A stretch of 64,000 nucleotides of DNA from Thermoplasmatales archaeon (GTDB lineage Archaea; Thermoplasmatota; E2; DHVEG-1): assembly GCA_030672305.1 (NCBI GenBank), contig DAOVGR010000004.1:1-64000 (forward strand), given 5' to 3'. Positions 1 to 8,612 of this stretch are shown here, in pieces. Both the position numbers and the translations under genes were made by a program. Positions within the stretch are counted from its first letter, which is position 1. Each line of letters starts with the position of its first letter. Below the pieces are notes generated by a model. The model was given only the letters and a program-made list of their open reading frames with translations, was not told the DNA's origin and did no database searches.

Positions 1-432
1 GATTTTAAATGTCCTGTAGATGTTGAACAACTTTTAATTGGTAATCAACCTCCAAGTAATCCAACTATAAATGGACCCACACATGGAAAACCTGGTGTTG
101 ATTATAACTATACCTTTGTTAGCACTGACCCAGATGGAGATTATGTATGGTATCACATATGTTGGGGTGATAAGGAAATCATATACATTTATGGACCATA
201 TCCTTCAGGTGAAGAATTAACATTGTCTTATAATTGGTCTGAGAAAGGGACTTTTACAATTAGTGCAATGGCAAAAGATGTATTTGATGCCGAGAGCGAC
301 TGGGCAGAGTTTGAGGTGAGTATTCCAAGAAACAGAACATCATCTCATCTTTGGTATCAATGGTTTTTAGTCCGATTCCCAATGCTGGAAAAACTGCTAT
401 CATTTATTGGGGGAGAAATAAATATCCCTTGA
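1..432 (+). CDS. C-terminal part of a secreted PKD-domain protein (5' end outside window) ending in PRNR...FPMLEKLL motif
   Basis: Frame 1 is open from base 1; reads NQPPSNPTINGPTHGKPGVDYNYTFVSTDPDGDYVWYHICWGD..., typical PKD domain; C-terminal IPRNRTSSHLWYQWFLVRFPMLEKLLSF. Confidence 0.8.
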   Translation, partial: DFKCPVDVEQLLIGNQPPSNPTINGPTHGKPGVDYNYTFVSTDPDGDYVWYHICWGDKEIIYIYGPYPSGEELTLSYNWSEKGTFTISAMAKDVFDAESDWAEFEVSIPRNRTSSHLWYQWFLVRFPMLEKLLSFIGGEINIP

Positions 433-2238
433 TAGCCCATGGAATATTTTTGATATTTTCCAATAGACTCATAACTTTTACTTCCAATAAATTTTTTATC
501 ATTAACTGAATCGTAATAAAAATTTACAATGGTGTTTGTTGCATTCTCATTTCCAATATTTCTATAAAATACTTTTATTTTTACGATTTCTCCTTCTCCA
601 AAAATATAGCTTTCTTCTCCTATCTCATTATAAATCTTTATTTTTTTTATGATGAGATCAGGGGCAAGAAGTTCAAGGTATACGGTTATTTCATCAGTTT
701 CCCCTACATCTTTTTCTGATGTTGCTGATAGTGTTATAGTGCCAGTAACTAAACCATATTCTGTATATGGAGTAATATGTATATTAACAACAGTTGATTC
801 TTTCGGGTTTAGAGATATTTTCTCCTTTTCAAGTATTGCATTCCAACCTTCTGCAATATTCTCTATTTTTAAAGTAATAGTATCATTGAAATCTCCAGTA
901 TTTTTTACAATTAGCGTAATATCTAAAGCTTCATTTTTTTTTACTTGATAACTAGTTTCATTTGTTTTGATATCAACTCCATATTTACCTGGTTTGATTG
1001 TTACATCAGATATTGTGTGTATCACATTTTCATTAGCGTTAATAAATTTTAAAATATAATTTGTATCTACAGGAGATGATAGTCTAAAGTAACCTGGTAA
1101 TGAAATTAGTTTTTCATCTACTTCATTGTTTTCAGTTACATAGATTCCTGTTATAATACCAGAATTGTTTTCAATAATTGCTACTTTACTTTCTAATAAG
1201 CAATTGGTTTTTTGAGCAATCCCTATTACATATCCTCCTATAGTTCCATTTAATGTGGAGTTATCCATATCTAAAAGATATACTTTTTTTGGCAATTTCT
1301 CAGTTATATTACCATTACTAATTTTAACCTTTAAATAGGCTGATTTTTTTTCCTTAATGTTTTTTTCATATTCCTGATAGCTACTTTTTAATCTAAGATA
1401 TTGCCAGCCTGACCAATTACCATGTTCATCTGTTGTTATTTGAGATGTATAATAATTTGAATATTCCCAAATAATGCCATTCCATGTCTGACTTGCAGGC
1501 CAATTACTATATAAATCTCCAACAATATAGGATTTTAAATTGAATGTTTCGTTAGAAAAATAATTACTCATATTAACCTTAATTGCAAAAGGTAGACTAT
1601 ACTCTGAATTATTTTGTATTTTTGGGATGTACATTGGATATAATTCTATGTCTAGGTTCGGCTCATGTACAAAAATATTTTCACTTCCAGGTGTTGGGAT
1701 GATTCCTTCATAAAAATCTCTAATAGAGTCATCTGTATCAATATTTTGATATCTAGATAAAGAACAATCCTCTTCTACGGGATTTGCAGGCATTCCAGGT
1801 ACATCTAAATAATCATATCCCCATTCTACAGCATCTAATTCATTTCCTGTTATATTTTTAAAAATTAACTTATCTTTACTATTTCCCAGTCCATTACCAA
1901 TACTTAAATCATCTACATACAGCCGTATTGCATTGGTTGGTATGGAGAAGTTTTCATATATTTTTGTTCCAAGATCGGCTATTATTGCATAACCCTTTGG
2001 CGGTATTATTGTAGTTCCATTACCATGATCAAAATCTCCATCTAGGTAATCCTCTGCAAAATTATCTTCTATTATCCAATTAGAAACATTGATAGATTGA
2101 TTTGTAGGATTAAAAAGTTCAATCCACTCATTATAGTTATCATTAGGTTGTGGATTGTACATTACTTCATTTATCAAAATATCGGCTGAAGATTTACTGG
2201 AAGTAGAAATTAGTAAAAGAGCTATTACTAAAAGTAAG
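357..2238 (-). CDS. Lamin-tail-domain (LTD) / CARDB-like secreted protein; apparently truncated at both ends
   Basis: ADILINEVMYNPQPNDNYNEWIELFNPTNQSINVSNWIIED is LTD-like; signal peptide h-region LLLLVIALLLIST directly abuts the tRNA-Cys 3' end; the ORF-track start at 2366 requires reading through the tRNA. Confidence 0.55.
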
Positions 2239-2309
2239 AGGGCGGGGAGGGATTTGAACCCCCGTATGCGGATCTGCAGTCCGCCACATAACCACTTTGT
2301 TACCCGCCC
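2239..2309 (-). tRNA. tRNA-Cys (anticodon GCA)
   Basis: Reverse complement GGGCGGGTAACAAAGTGGTTATGTGGCGGACTGCAGATCCGCATACGGGGGTTCAAATCCCTCCCCGCCC folds as cloverleaf: acceptor GGGCGGG/CCCGCCC, anticodon stem GCGGA-CTGCAGA-TCCGC, T-arm GGGGG-TTCAAAT-CCCTC. Confidence 0.95.
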
Positions 2310-2414
2310 GGTTAGGGCGGGTCTTAAATACACTCTTGGTTTTTGAAGGTTACTGTTATCAATCATAATATTTTTAACTACAAATTTGCGATAAAATGGT
2401 TATGTGATGAATTG
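2289..2414. repeat. Copy 1 of ~125 bp direct repeat (tRNA-Cys 5' 21 nt plus upstream promoter region)
   Basis: Near-identical to 3660-3786 by eye with only a handful of mismatches. Confidence 0.9.
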
Positions 2415-2487
2415 AAACAAAAAAACATAAAATTGTTACACTAATTTTTTTTAAAAAATAAAAAAAAAGAAGGATTTTATAGAGCCC

Positions 2488-2628
2488 ATGAAAAATAACG
2501 CGGAGATTTTCGTCACTTTTCTCGACGAGAAATGGAGAGTTAATAAAACTCTCATAACCACTAGATCACATCTACGTCAACATGAGAAAAATCAAGTAAT
2601 TTTATTAATATTTTTCCGTGGTTTTTGA
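2488..2628 (+). CDS. Small 46-aa ORF, possible remnant of a recombinase N-terminal domain
   Basis: MKNNAEIFVTFLDEKWRVNKTLITTRSHLRQHEKNQVILLIFFRGF; FLDEKxRVNKTLxTTxxHL resembles the SAM-like N-terminal domain of tyrosine recombinases; below ORF-track size cutoff. Confidence 0.25.
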   Translation: MKNNAEIFVTFLDEKWRVNKTLITTRSHLRQHEKNQVILLIFFRGF

Positions 2629-2720
2629 TACTGGCTGAAACAATGAGAATCTGTAAGTTTTGGGTATTATCATTTGGTATGTAAATTGTAATTTTTAATA
2701 AGATGTCTTATTTTATGTCG

Positions 2721-2990
2721 TCATTTTGGTGGCAATCCTAAGAATCTGTATATTTCTTTTCTCTTTTGAGGGTTTAAAGAAACGTGCCATTCGCCGGTTT
2801 TCTTTAATTTTATAAGAAATTCTTTTTTGTATAATTCTTTTATCGATTTTTCGACAATTTTTCCACCTCTTATATGTGATGGTAAACCTTTTACTAAATT
2901 TGTTTCTTCAGTGTGAGAATTTCCCCATTTAGGAGGTTTCATTGCCATTAATTTTCTTAAGATTTTTTCTTGAATTGCTCTTTTTTCCAT
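2721..2990 (-). CDS. Small conserved archaeal-type protein of unknown function (GLPSHIRGGKIVEKSIKEL...HVSLNPQKRKEIYRFL)
   Basis: 89 aa ORF divergent from 3099 ORF across a palindromic promoter; looks like a basic nucleic-acid-binding small protein. Confidence 0.65.
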   Translation of the reverse strand: MEKRAIQEKILRKLMAMKPPKWGNSHTEETNLVKGLPSHIRGGKIVEKSIKELYKKEFLIKLKKTGEWHVSLNPQKRKEIYRFLGLPPK

Positions 2991-3040
2991 TATCCTTTTA
3001 AGGTTAAATCATAGAAACATATAAATGTTATCTAATATTA

Positions 3041-3058
3041 TGGTATATTAATATACCA
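3041..3058. promoter_or_regulatory. Perfect 18-bp palindrome TGGTATATTAATATACCA between divergent genes, candidate operator
   Basis: Sequence equals its own reverse complement; lies in the 108-bp divergent intergenic region. Confidence 0.65.
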
Positions 3059-3098
3059 ATTTAGAAAGATATATATATGAGATAGGATATAGTATTAT

Positions 3099-3431
3099 AT
3101 GATGAAAGAAACAACCATATTTAGAGAAGCATTAGGCGATTCTCCTGTAATTAGAGTTCTTGATTTTTTAATCGAAGGAAGAGGATTAGATTACTCATTA
3201 ACAGATATAGCAGAAAATGCAAACATAGGATGGACAACATTACATAGAATTTGGGACAAGTTAGTACATTTTAACATAGTCGTTCCAACAAGAGAAATTG
3301 GAAGAGCTAAGTTGTTTAAACTAAATGAAGAAAATCCAGCAGTGAAGAAATTAATTAATTTATATGATACATTTCTCTATCTTGAAACTGAAAAATATTT
3401 TACAAAGGAAGTAGAAGCTATAGTCCGTTAG
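3099..3431 (+). CDS. Winged helix-turn-helix protein
   Basis: REALGDSPVIRVLDFLIEGRGLDYSLTDIAENANIGWTTLHRIWDKLVHFNIVVPTREIGRAKLFKL, wHTH pattern. Confidence 0.75.
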   Translation: MMKETTIFREALGDSPVIRVLDFLIEGRGLDYSLTDIAENANIGWTTLHRIWDKLVHFNIVVPTREIGRAKLFKLNEENPAVKKLINLYDTFLYLETEKYFTKEVEAIVR

Positions 3432-3659
3432 ATGATTTTTGTCAAATTAATTTTTGAACTGTTATTGGTTCATTTAGATTACTACTGTTAAACAGGAGAA
3501 AAACATAATTTTTATAGTAAAAAGTGAGTTTAAATCTCGTATTCTCTGGTGAATCGTTAGTTATAATGATAAAAACCTTAAAAATAATAAAAGAAAAAAA
3601 GAAAGGTTTTAGAAAAAACGTCTAATTTTTCGGAGATATTTACAGCGAAAAGGAGAAAG

Positions 3660-3786
3660 TAACCACTTTGTTACCCGCCCAGTTAGGGCGGGTCTTAAAT
3701 ACACTCTTGGTTTTTGAAGGTTACTGTTATCAATCATAATATTTTTAACTACAAATTTGCGATAAAATTATTATGTGATAAATTGG
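3660..3786. repeat. Copy 2 of ~125 bp direct repeat; contains truncated tRNA-Cys 5' fragment (minus strand nt 1-21)
   Basis: taaccactttgttacccgcccagttagggcgggtcttaaatacactcttggtttttgaaggttactg... matches 2289-2414; tRNA homology stops in the D-loop. Confidence 0.9.
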
Positions 3787-3879
3787 AAAAAAAACAAAAA
3801 TTTATTATAAAAAACTAAAAAGAATAATTTTTAGCTTTATTTTATAACCTGATAGATGTTTGATCAATATTATTGTTTA

Positions 3880-4443
3880 TTAGAACATCCATTTTTTTTG
3901 TTCTAAATCCGATTTTCCGATTATTACATAATCCTCATCGATTCTCATTGGTAAATAACTAGGCCAACAACCACCAGCAGTATTTTCCGTACCTAAACTA
4001 TTTACAGAATATATGTTTCCACAATTTATACATTTCATATTACTTCCAACATGTTGGTATCCTTTCTTCGAATTATAACAAACATCACAAGCATCAAAAG
4101 CAACATGAACATCACCATCTGAACCTTTTACAGCAAAATACTTGACATCAACACCATCGGCATTGAAACTATAGAAGCTGGCTTTATCACCAATATCTGA
4201 CAAAGGAATACCAATTTCAGTCTCGCTTATAACATCCGAGGATTGAGTTGGTTCAGTATTTTTAGTATAATCATTAGGATTATTCGACATTGACATAACG
4301 ACAACAACACAAATCATAGCGATAAGTATCACTGATATAGCTATCATAATTTTCATATTCCTTTCTCTTCTTTTTCTTAACATCATTTTTCTTTTTTCAG
4401 TTTTTCTAAATTCAGCTCTTCTTAAATTTTTTTCTTTACCCAT
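3880..4443 (-). CDS. DUF2318-like membrane-anchored protein (cysteine-rich, metal/Fe-S related)
   Basis: N-terminal TM; FDACDVCYNSKKGYQHVGSNMKCINCGNIYSVNSLGTENTAGGCWPSYLPMRI. Confidence 0.75.
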   Translation of the reverse strand: MGKEKNLRRAEFRKTEKRKMMLRKRRERNMKIMIAISVILIAMICVVVVMSMSNNPNDYTKNTEPTQSSDVISETEIGIPLSDIGDKASFYSFNADGVDVKYFAVKGSDGDVHVAFDACDVCYNSKKGYQHVGSNMKCINCGNIYSVNSLGTENTAGGCWPSYLPMRIDEDYVIIGKSDLEQKKWMF

Positions 4444-4465
4444 TATATTATACCTCCATTAATAT

Positions 4466-5134
4466 TCACGAACTTATTTTTCCATCAATCATATTCACAA
4501 TCCTCTGACCAAGTTTTCCTATCTGCGAATTGTGAGTAATTAATACAATAGTATGTCCTTCATTATGTAATTCTTTAATAAGATTCAAGACAAGATCACC
4601 ATTTTTTTGATCAAGATTACCTGTGGGTTCATCAGCTAAAAGAATATTCGGTTCATTTATCAGAGCACGTGCAATGCATACTCTCTGTTGTTCCCCACCA
4701 GAAAGATGAGCAGGTATATGATTTAATCTATTACCTAGACCGACTCTCTTTAAAACTTCTATTGCATCTTTTTCATTTACGACACTATGATAAAACTGAG
4801 CCATCATCACATTTTCTAGAGCATTTAAATATGGAACAAGATGATACTGCTGAAAGATTAAACCAATGTTTTCTCTTCTAAAACATGTTAGTTGTTTCTG
4901 GTTTAATTTAGTAGTTTCAGTATCATTAATGAAAACAGAACCTGATGTTGCCGAATCTAGACATCCAATTATATTTAAAAGCGTTGTTTTTCCAGATCCT
5001 GAAGGGCCCATAATAGATGTCCATTCGCCGTCCCTAATTAATAAACTTAGGTCATTTAAAGCCTTCAATCTGTTATTATATATTTTTGAAACATTTTTCA
5101 CTCTAATGATATCATTAGACATTTTTTTATTCAC
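4466..5134 (-). CDS. ABC transporter ATP-binding protein (MacB/LolD-like)
   Basis: Walker [13 protein letters not shown], signature LSGGEQQRV, Walker [13 protein letters not shown]. Confidence 0.95.
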   Translation of the reverse strand: MNKKMSNDIIRVKNVSKIYNNRLKALNDLSLLIRDGEWTSIMGPSGSGKTTLLNIIGCLDSATSGSVFINDTETTKLNQKQLTCFRRENIGLIFQQYHLVPYLNALENVMMAQFYHSVVNEKDAIEVLKRVGLGNRLNHIPAHLSGGEQQRVCIARALINEPNILLADEPTGNLDQKNGDLVLNLIKELHNEGHTIVLITHNSQIGKLGQRIVNMIDGKISS

Positions 5135-6383
5135 CCCTCAAAACAATTGCAGGTTCAACTCGAACTGCTCTTTTTACAGGTAGAATACTTGCAAGTAGTG
5201 AAACACCTATAGAAATACCAATAGCTATAGGTAAAATCTCTAATCTAAGATTAATGTATGTATTAAATACATTAAGCCCAATAAATTGCGCTAAAAAAAC
5301 TCCTACAATATATCCAAGAATTCCACCTATAATACCAATTATTGTTGCTTCTGAAATAAATAAAGCTCCGATTCTTTTGTTTTCTGCACCAACGCTCTTC
5401 ATCAATCCAATTTCTTTCCTTCGTTCAATAACAGCTGTTGTCATAGTAGTCATTACACCAAGAGCAGATGCAAGTAATGCAATAATCGTTATCAAAAACA
5501 TCATATCTTCGATCATTCCCAGAATGCTCATTTCAGAGCTTACTAGTTGTTTAACAGTCTTAGCTTCAGCATAAGGTATTTTTTCCTCAATTTCCTCAGC
5601 AAATGTATCAACAGGACACGCATTACATAATGCAGATACCTGAACAGTATGTACCTTATCCTGCCGAGATGAAATGTATTGAGCTACTTGTAAATTTACA
5701 AAAATCTGATTATCCTCATGTCCATCTGTTTCAACAATTCCAGTTACAGTAAGATTATAAGTTGATTCATTTAACAAATCTTCATAATTTTCATTATATC
5801 TAATGGTATATGTATCTCCAACCTCTAAACCTAATTTTTCAGCAACATTAACTCCAACCATACTACTTGTTGTATCATTTTGATCTTCAATCCACATTCC
5901 TTTGACATTCCACCAAGGGCTGATTGCTTGAATTCCAGTATTAAAAACAGGTGGATCATTTGAAGAATAAGGGTCAACAATTTCAACATCTTTATTAAAA
6001 TATGTTCCAACAAGAACAGCGTTTTGTTCAATTTCGTTTTCTTCAATGCGGACTATTTGATATAGCAAAGGTACAAACCCAAGGACATTGTTTCTCCAAT
6101 AAATTGTTTTTATTTTCCATAAGTCACTTTCATTGATGTACCTCTGTTCGGTTACTGAACCAAAATCTACACCTGGAAAACCAACTTCAATTGTATCTGA
6201 TTTTGGAGCTACCAAAAGGTTGGCACCGTACTTTCTGAATTCGTAGCCAACTTTTTCTGTGATATCAAATGAAACACTCAATAGAGCTGTGAGTATAGCT
6301 GCTCCTATTATTACTGAGATAACTGCAATGGCAATTCGCGATTTCCTTTTTGATAATGATTTTCTTAATATCCTTAGGAACAT
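5127..6383 (-). CDS. ABC transporter permease (FtsX/MacB-like)
   Basis: N-terminal TM, MacB-like periplasmic domain, C-terminal FtsX TM region ERRKEIGLMKSVGAENKRIGALFISEATIIGIIGG. Confidence 0.92.
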   Translation of the reverse strand: MFLRILRKSLSKRKSRIAIAVISVIIGAAILTALLSVSFDITEKVGYEFRKYGANLLVAPKSDTIEVGFPGVDFGSVTEQRYINESDLWKIKTIYWRNNVLGFVPLLYQIVRIEENEIEQNAVLVGTYFNKDVEIVDPYSSNDPPVFNTGIQAISPWWNVKGMWIEDQNDTTSSMVGVNVAEKLGLEVGDTYTIRYNENYEDLLNESTYNLTVTGIVETDGHEDNQIFVNLQVAQYISSRQDKVHTVQVSALCNACPVDTFAEEIEEKIPYAEAKTVKQLVSSEMSILGMIEDMMFLITIIALLASALGVMTTMTTAVIERRKEIGLMKSVGAENKRIGALFISEATIIGIIGGILGYIVGVFLAQFIGLNVFNTYINLRLEILPIAIGISIGVSLLASILPVKRAVRVEPAIVLRGE

Positions 6384-6428
6384 TATTTACACCTGTTGTA
6401 AAGACTATTGTTTTCAAAGTTTAAATAC

Positions 6429-6445
6429 TTTACGATAAATGTAAA
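6429..6445. promoter_or_regulatory. Operator-like inverted repeat TTTAC-N7-GTAAA, copy 1
   Basis: TTTACGATAAATGTAAA, upstream of divergent ABC operon. Confidence 0.7.
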
Positions 6446-6670
6446 CCTAGTATAATCTATATAAATATTTTGTAGTCAAATTATTAGAAATATGATTTTT
6501 CTTTGAATCATTTTAAATAATGAACTATTCAAATAGAAATAGAAAAAATAAAGTTTCAAGATTGATACGACAACGATATAAATATAAAAATATGATTCTA
6601 TAATTTATTTGGCAAATCGTATTATAAGTAAAAAATTCTAACATATTTGTAGAGGAGGAAAGGGGGGAGT

Positions 6671-6754
6671 ATGATCAATGGTGCGAGAGAGGTTATATGG
6701 AAAAAAAAACAATGTTTTTCCGATCAAACTCCCATTTGTTTACATTTGATGTAA
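6671..6754 (+). other. Structured segment with candidate 27-aa leader ORF (MINGAREVIWKKKQCFSDQTPICLHLM)
   Basis: Preceded by GGAGGAAAGGGGGGAGT; GGGAGTATGATC (6665-6676) pairs with GATCAAACTCCC (6722-6733), enclosing GGAAAAA/TTTTTCC hairpin. Confidence 0.35.
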
Positions 6755-6755
6755 A
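6739..6755. promoter_or_regulatory. Operator-like inverted repeat TTTAC-N7-GTAAA, copy 2
   Basis: TTTACATTTGATGTAAA. Confidence 0.7.
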
Positions 6756-6781
6756 CTATATGTATTTTCAAGTTTAAATAC

Positions 6782-6798
6782 TTTACGGTTATTGTAAA
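6782..6798. promoter_or_regulatory. Operator-like inverted repeat TTTAC-N7-GTAAA, copy 3
   Basis: TTTACGGTTATTGTAAA, flanked by AAGTTTAAATAC as in copy 1. Confidence 0.7.
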
Positions 6799-6839
6799 CC
6801 TAAACGTTAATAGATGAACAATAAATTTTATATACTTTG

Positions 6840-6856
6840 TTTACACTATATGTAAA
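6840..6856. promoter_or_regulatory. Operator-like inverted repeat TTTAC-N7-GTAAA, copy 4
   Basis: TTTACACTATATGTAAA, 3 bp before ATG of blaI-like gene. Confidence 0.7.
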
Positions 6857-6859
6857 ATA

Positions 6860-7231
6860 ATGGTGAAAATAGAACGAATAAGCCTTGAAAAAGAAGGCCT
6901 AATAAAATTCTTTAGCCCAAATGAGGCGCGAATTCTAGAGTTGCTCTGGAAAAAAAAGAAAATGACATCACCTGAGATTCAACAACAATGTGATGATTTA
7001 TCCCTAGCTTGTGTAGCAGGAACATTAGATAGATTAATTAAATCTGGTTTTGTCAATCGCACAATTGATGAAACAGGTCAAAGAATGAGATACATCTATA
7101 CCCCTGAGGGTAATAGACAGAAAGTTGGGAACAAAATTTGTGAAAAGATTATTGACTGCCTTGTTGATACATTCGGAACATCTACAATTGATACAATTAA
7201 TAAAAATCGAAATAGAGGAAAATTAAAATGA
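6860..7231 (+). CDS. BlaI/MecI-family transcriptional regulator
   Basis: LSPNEARILELLWKKKKMTSPEIQQQCDD-like wHTH of the penicillinase repressor family. Confidence 0.85.
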   Translation: MVKIERISLEKEGLIKFFSPNEARILELLWKKKKMTSPEIQQQCDDLSLACVAGTLDRLIKSGFVNRTIDETGQRMRYIYTPEGNRQKVGNKICEKIIDCLVDTFGTSTIDTINKNRNRGKLK

Positions 7232-7905
7232 ATGGTATTGAATGTTTTATTTTTTGTATCCAAAAGACTGGATTATTATATCCATTAATAGGATTAATAG
7301 CATTAACTTTTATTTTTTTATTTATGTTTTATAAGATGCGAAATAATGAATCGTTATTGGCAAGTCAATTTTCTATGACTTTTATTATCTCATTTAATCT
7401 TTTATCTATGAATTGTGATATGTTTAATTGGGTATGGATATATCTTGGAATAATTCTTATTGGAACAATATTGATGAGTATTGTAAGAATTTATCTCGAT
7501 TTGAAACTCGATAAAGATTTTTTTAGATTACCTCCTCATCTTTCTGAAATTGAGCATCATTGGAAGGTAGATATTAGGATACTTGATACACAGAGGATAA
7601 AGGCATTTACTTATAAAAACAAGATTTATCTCTCAGTCGGGTTACTTGAACGACTTGAGAAAGATGAAATAAAGTCTGTTGTTGCTCATGAAGTTTATCA
7701 TCTTCACCACAGTCCGAATAAATTTTTATCATCTCTACTAGCAATTACTTCAATGACGTTCCTTAGATTTAATGACCAACACCGAGCAGATAGATATGCT
7801 GTTAAGAAATCAGGTTTTGAAAATCTGGTTAATGCTTTTAGAAAATTACAAATTAAGGATGCTGAAAAGCGTATAAAAAAGCTATCTTCGATAGTTATAG
7901 ATTAA
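7228..7905 (+). CDS. Membrane M48/M56-like metallopeptidase (BlaR1-like)
   Basis: N-terminal TM segments, VVAHEVYHLHHSPNKF (HExxH), overlaps stop of blaI-like gene. Confidence 0.82.
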   Translation: MNGIECFIFCIQKTGLLYPLIGLIALTFIFLFMFYKMRNNESLLASQFSMTFIISFNLLSMNCDMFNWVWIYLGIILIGTILMSIVRIYLDLKLDKDFFRLPPHLSEIEHHWKVDIRILDTQRIKAFTYKNKIYLSVGLLERLEKDEIKSVVAHEVYHLHHSPNKFLSSLLAITSMTFLRFNDQHRADRYAVKKSGFENLVNAFRKLQIKDAEKRIKKLSSIVID

Positions 7906-7923
7906 TACTTGGAGGTTATCCTA

Positions 7924-8604
7924 ATCAATAAAATAAAGGTAAATAGTATTTACCATTTAATTATTTTAATTTTGATTATTATATCTATAAGTATTGTCAT
8001 GACTAATTTTTCTGAAGAGATTTTTGAATTAGATACAGTTGAACTCAGTGAATATCAAGGAGAACAACTCTCTTCAATATATGATTTTAGAGAAAATTCG
8101 ATTAGGGGTCCTCAATATGTTTCAAGAGAAAAATATAGGTTGAGAGTTACTGGACTTGTGAATAATACTTATAATCTAACTTATGATGAAATCATAAACT
8201 CATTTCATAGTTCAAAAAAAATTATAACTTTATTTTGTGTAGAAGGTTGGGAAGTAAAAATTCTTTGGGAAGGAGTAATGGTTAGAGACCTAATTGAATT
8301 AGCTGAACCTTTACCTGAAGCAACAACTATTATTTTTTATGCATATGATGGATATTCAACCTCTTTTCCGTTAGAGTGCATAACTGATAATAACATAATT
8401 ATGGCATATAAAATGAATAATGTTACAATTCCTCCTGAAAGAGGATTTCCTTTTCAATTGGTTGCTGAAAGCAAATGGGGATATAAATGGATTAAATGGA
8501 TAACATCGATTGAGTTATCTGATAATACAGATTATAAAGGTTATTGGGAGAGTAGAGGATATTCAAACAATGCTGATTTAGATAAGGGTTTCTTTGAAGA
8601 ATAG
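7924..8604 (+). CDS. Membrane-anchored molybdopterin-dependent oxidoreductase (sulfite oxidase/MsrP-like)
   Basis: LRVTGLVNNTYNLTYDEIIN...KIITLFCVEGWEVKILWEGVMVRDLIEL...; GGAGG 8 nt before ATC at 7924; ORF track uses TTG at 7909 which overlaps the SD. Confidence 0.8.
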   Translation: MNKIKVNSIYHLIILILIIISISIVMTNFSEEIFELDTVELSEYQGEQLSSIYDFRENSIRGPQYVSREKYRLRVTGLVNNTYNLTYDEIINSFHSSKKIITLFCVEGWEVKILWEGVMVRDLIELAEPLPEATTIIFYAYDGYSTSFPLECITDNNIIMAYKMNNVTIPPERGFPFQLVAESKWGYKWIKWITSIELSDNTDYKGYWESRGYSNNADLDKGFFEE

Positions 8605-8612
8605 GATATAAG

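Noticed and set aside
2155-2346. 63-aa + strand ORF
   Set aside because: Antisense to tRNA-Cys and the LTD gene; translation of tRNA sequence is coincidental.
6860-7905. Beta-lactam resistance island because of BlaI/BlaR1-like pair
   Set aside because: No beta-lactamase or PBP present; archaeal context and neighbouring genes point to an envelope/metal or redox regulon.
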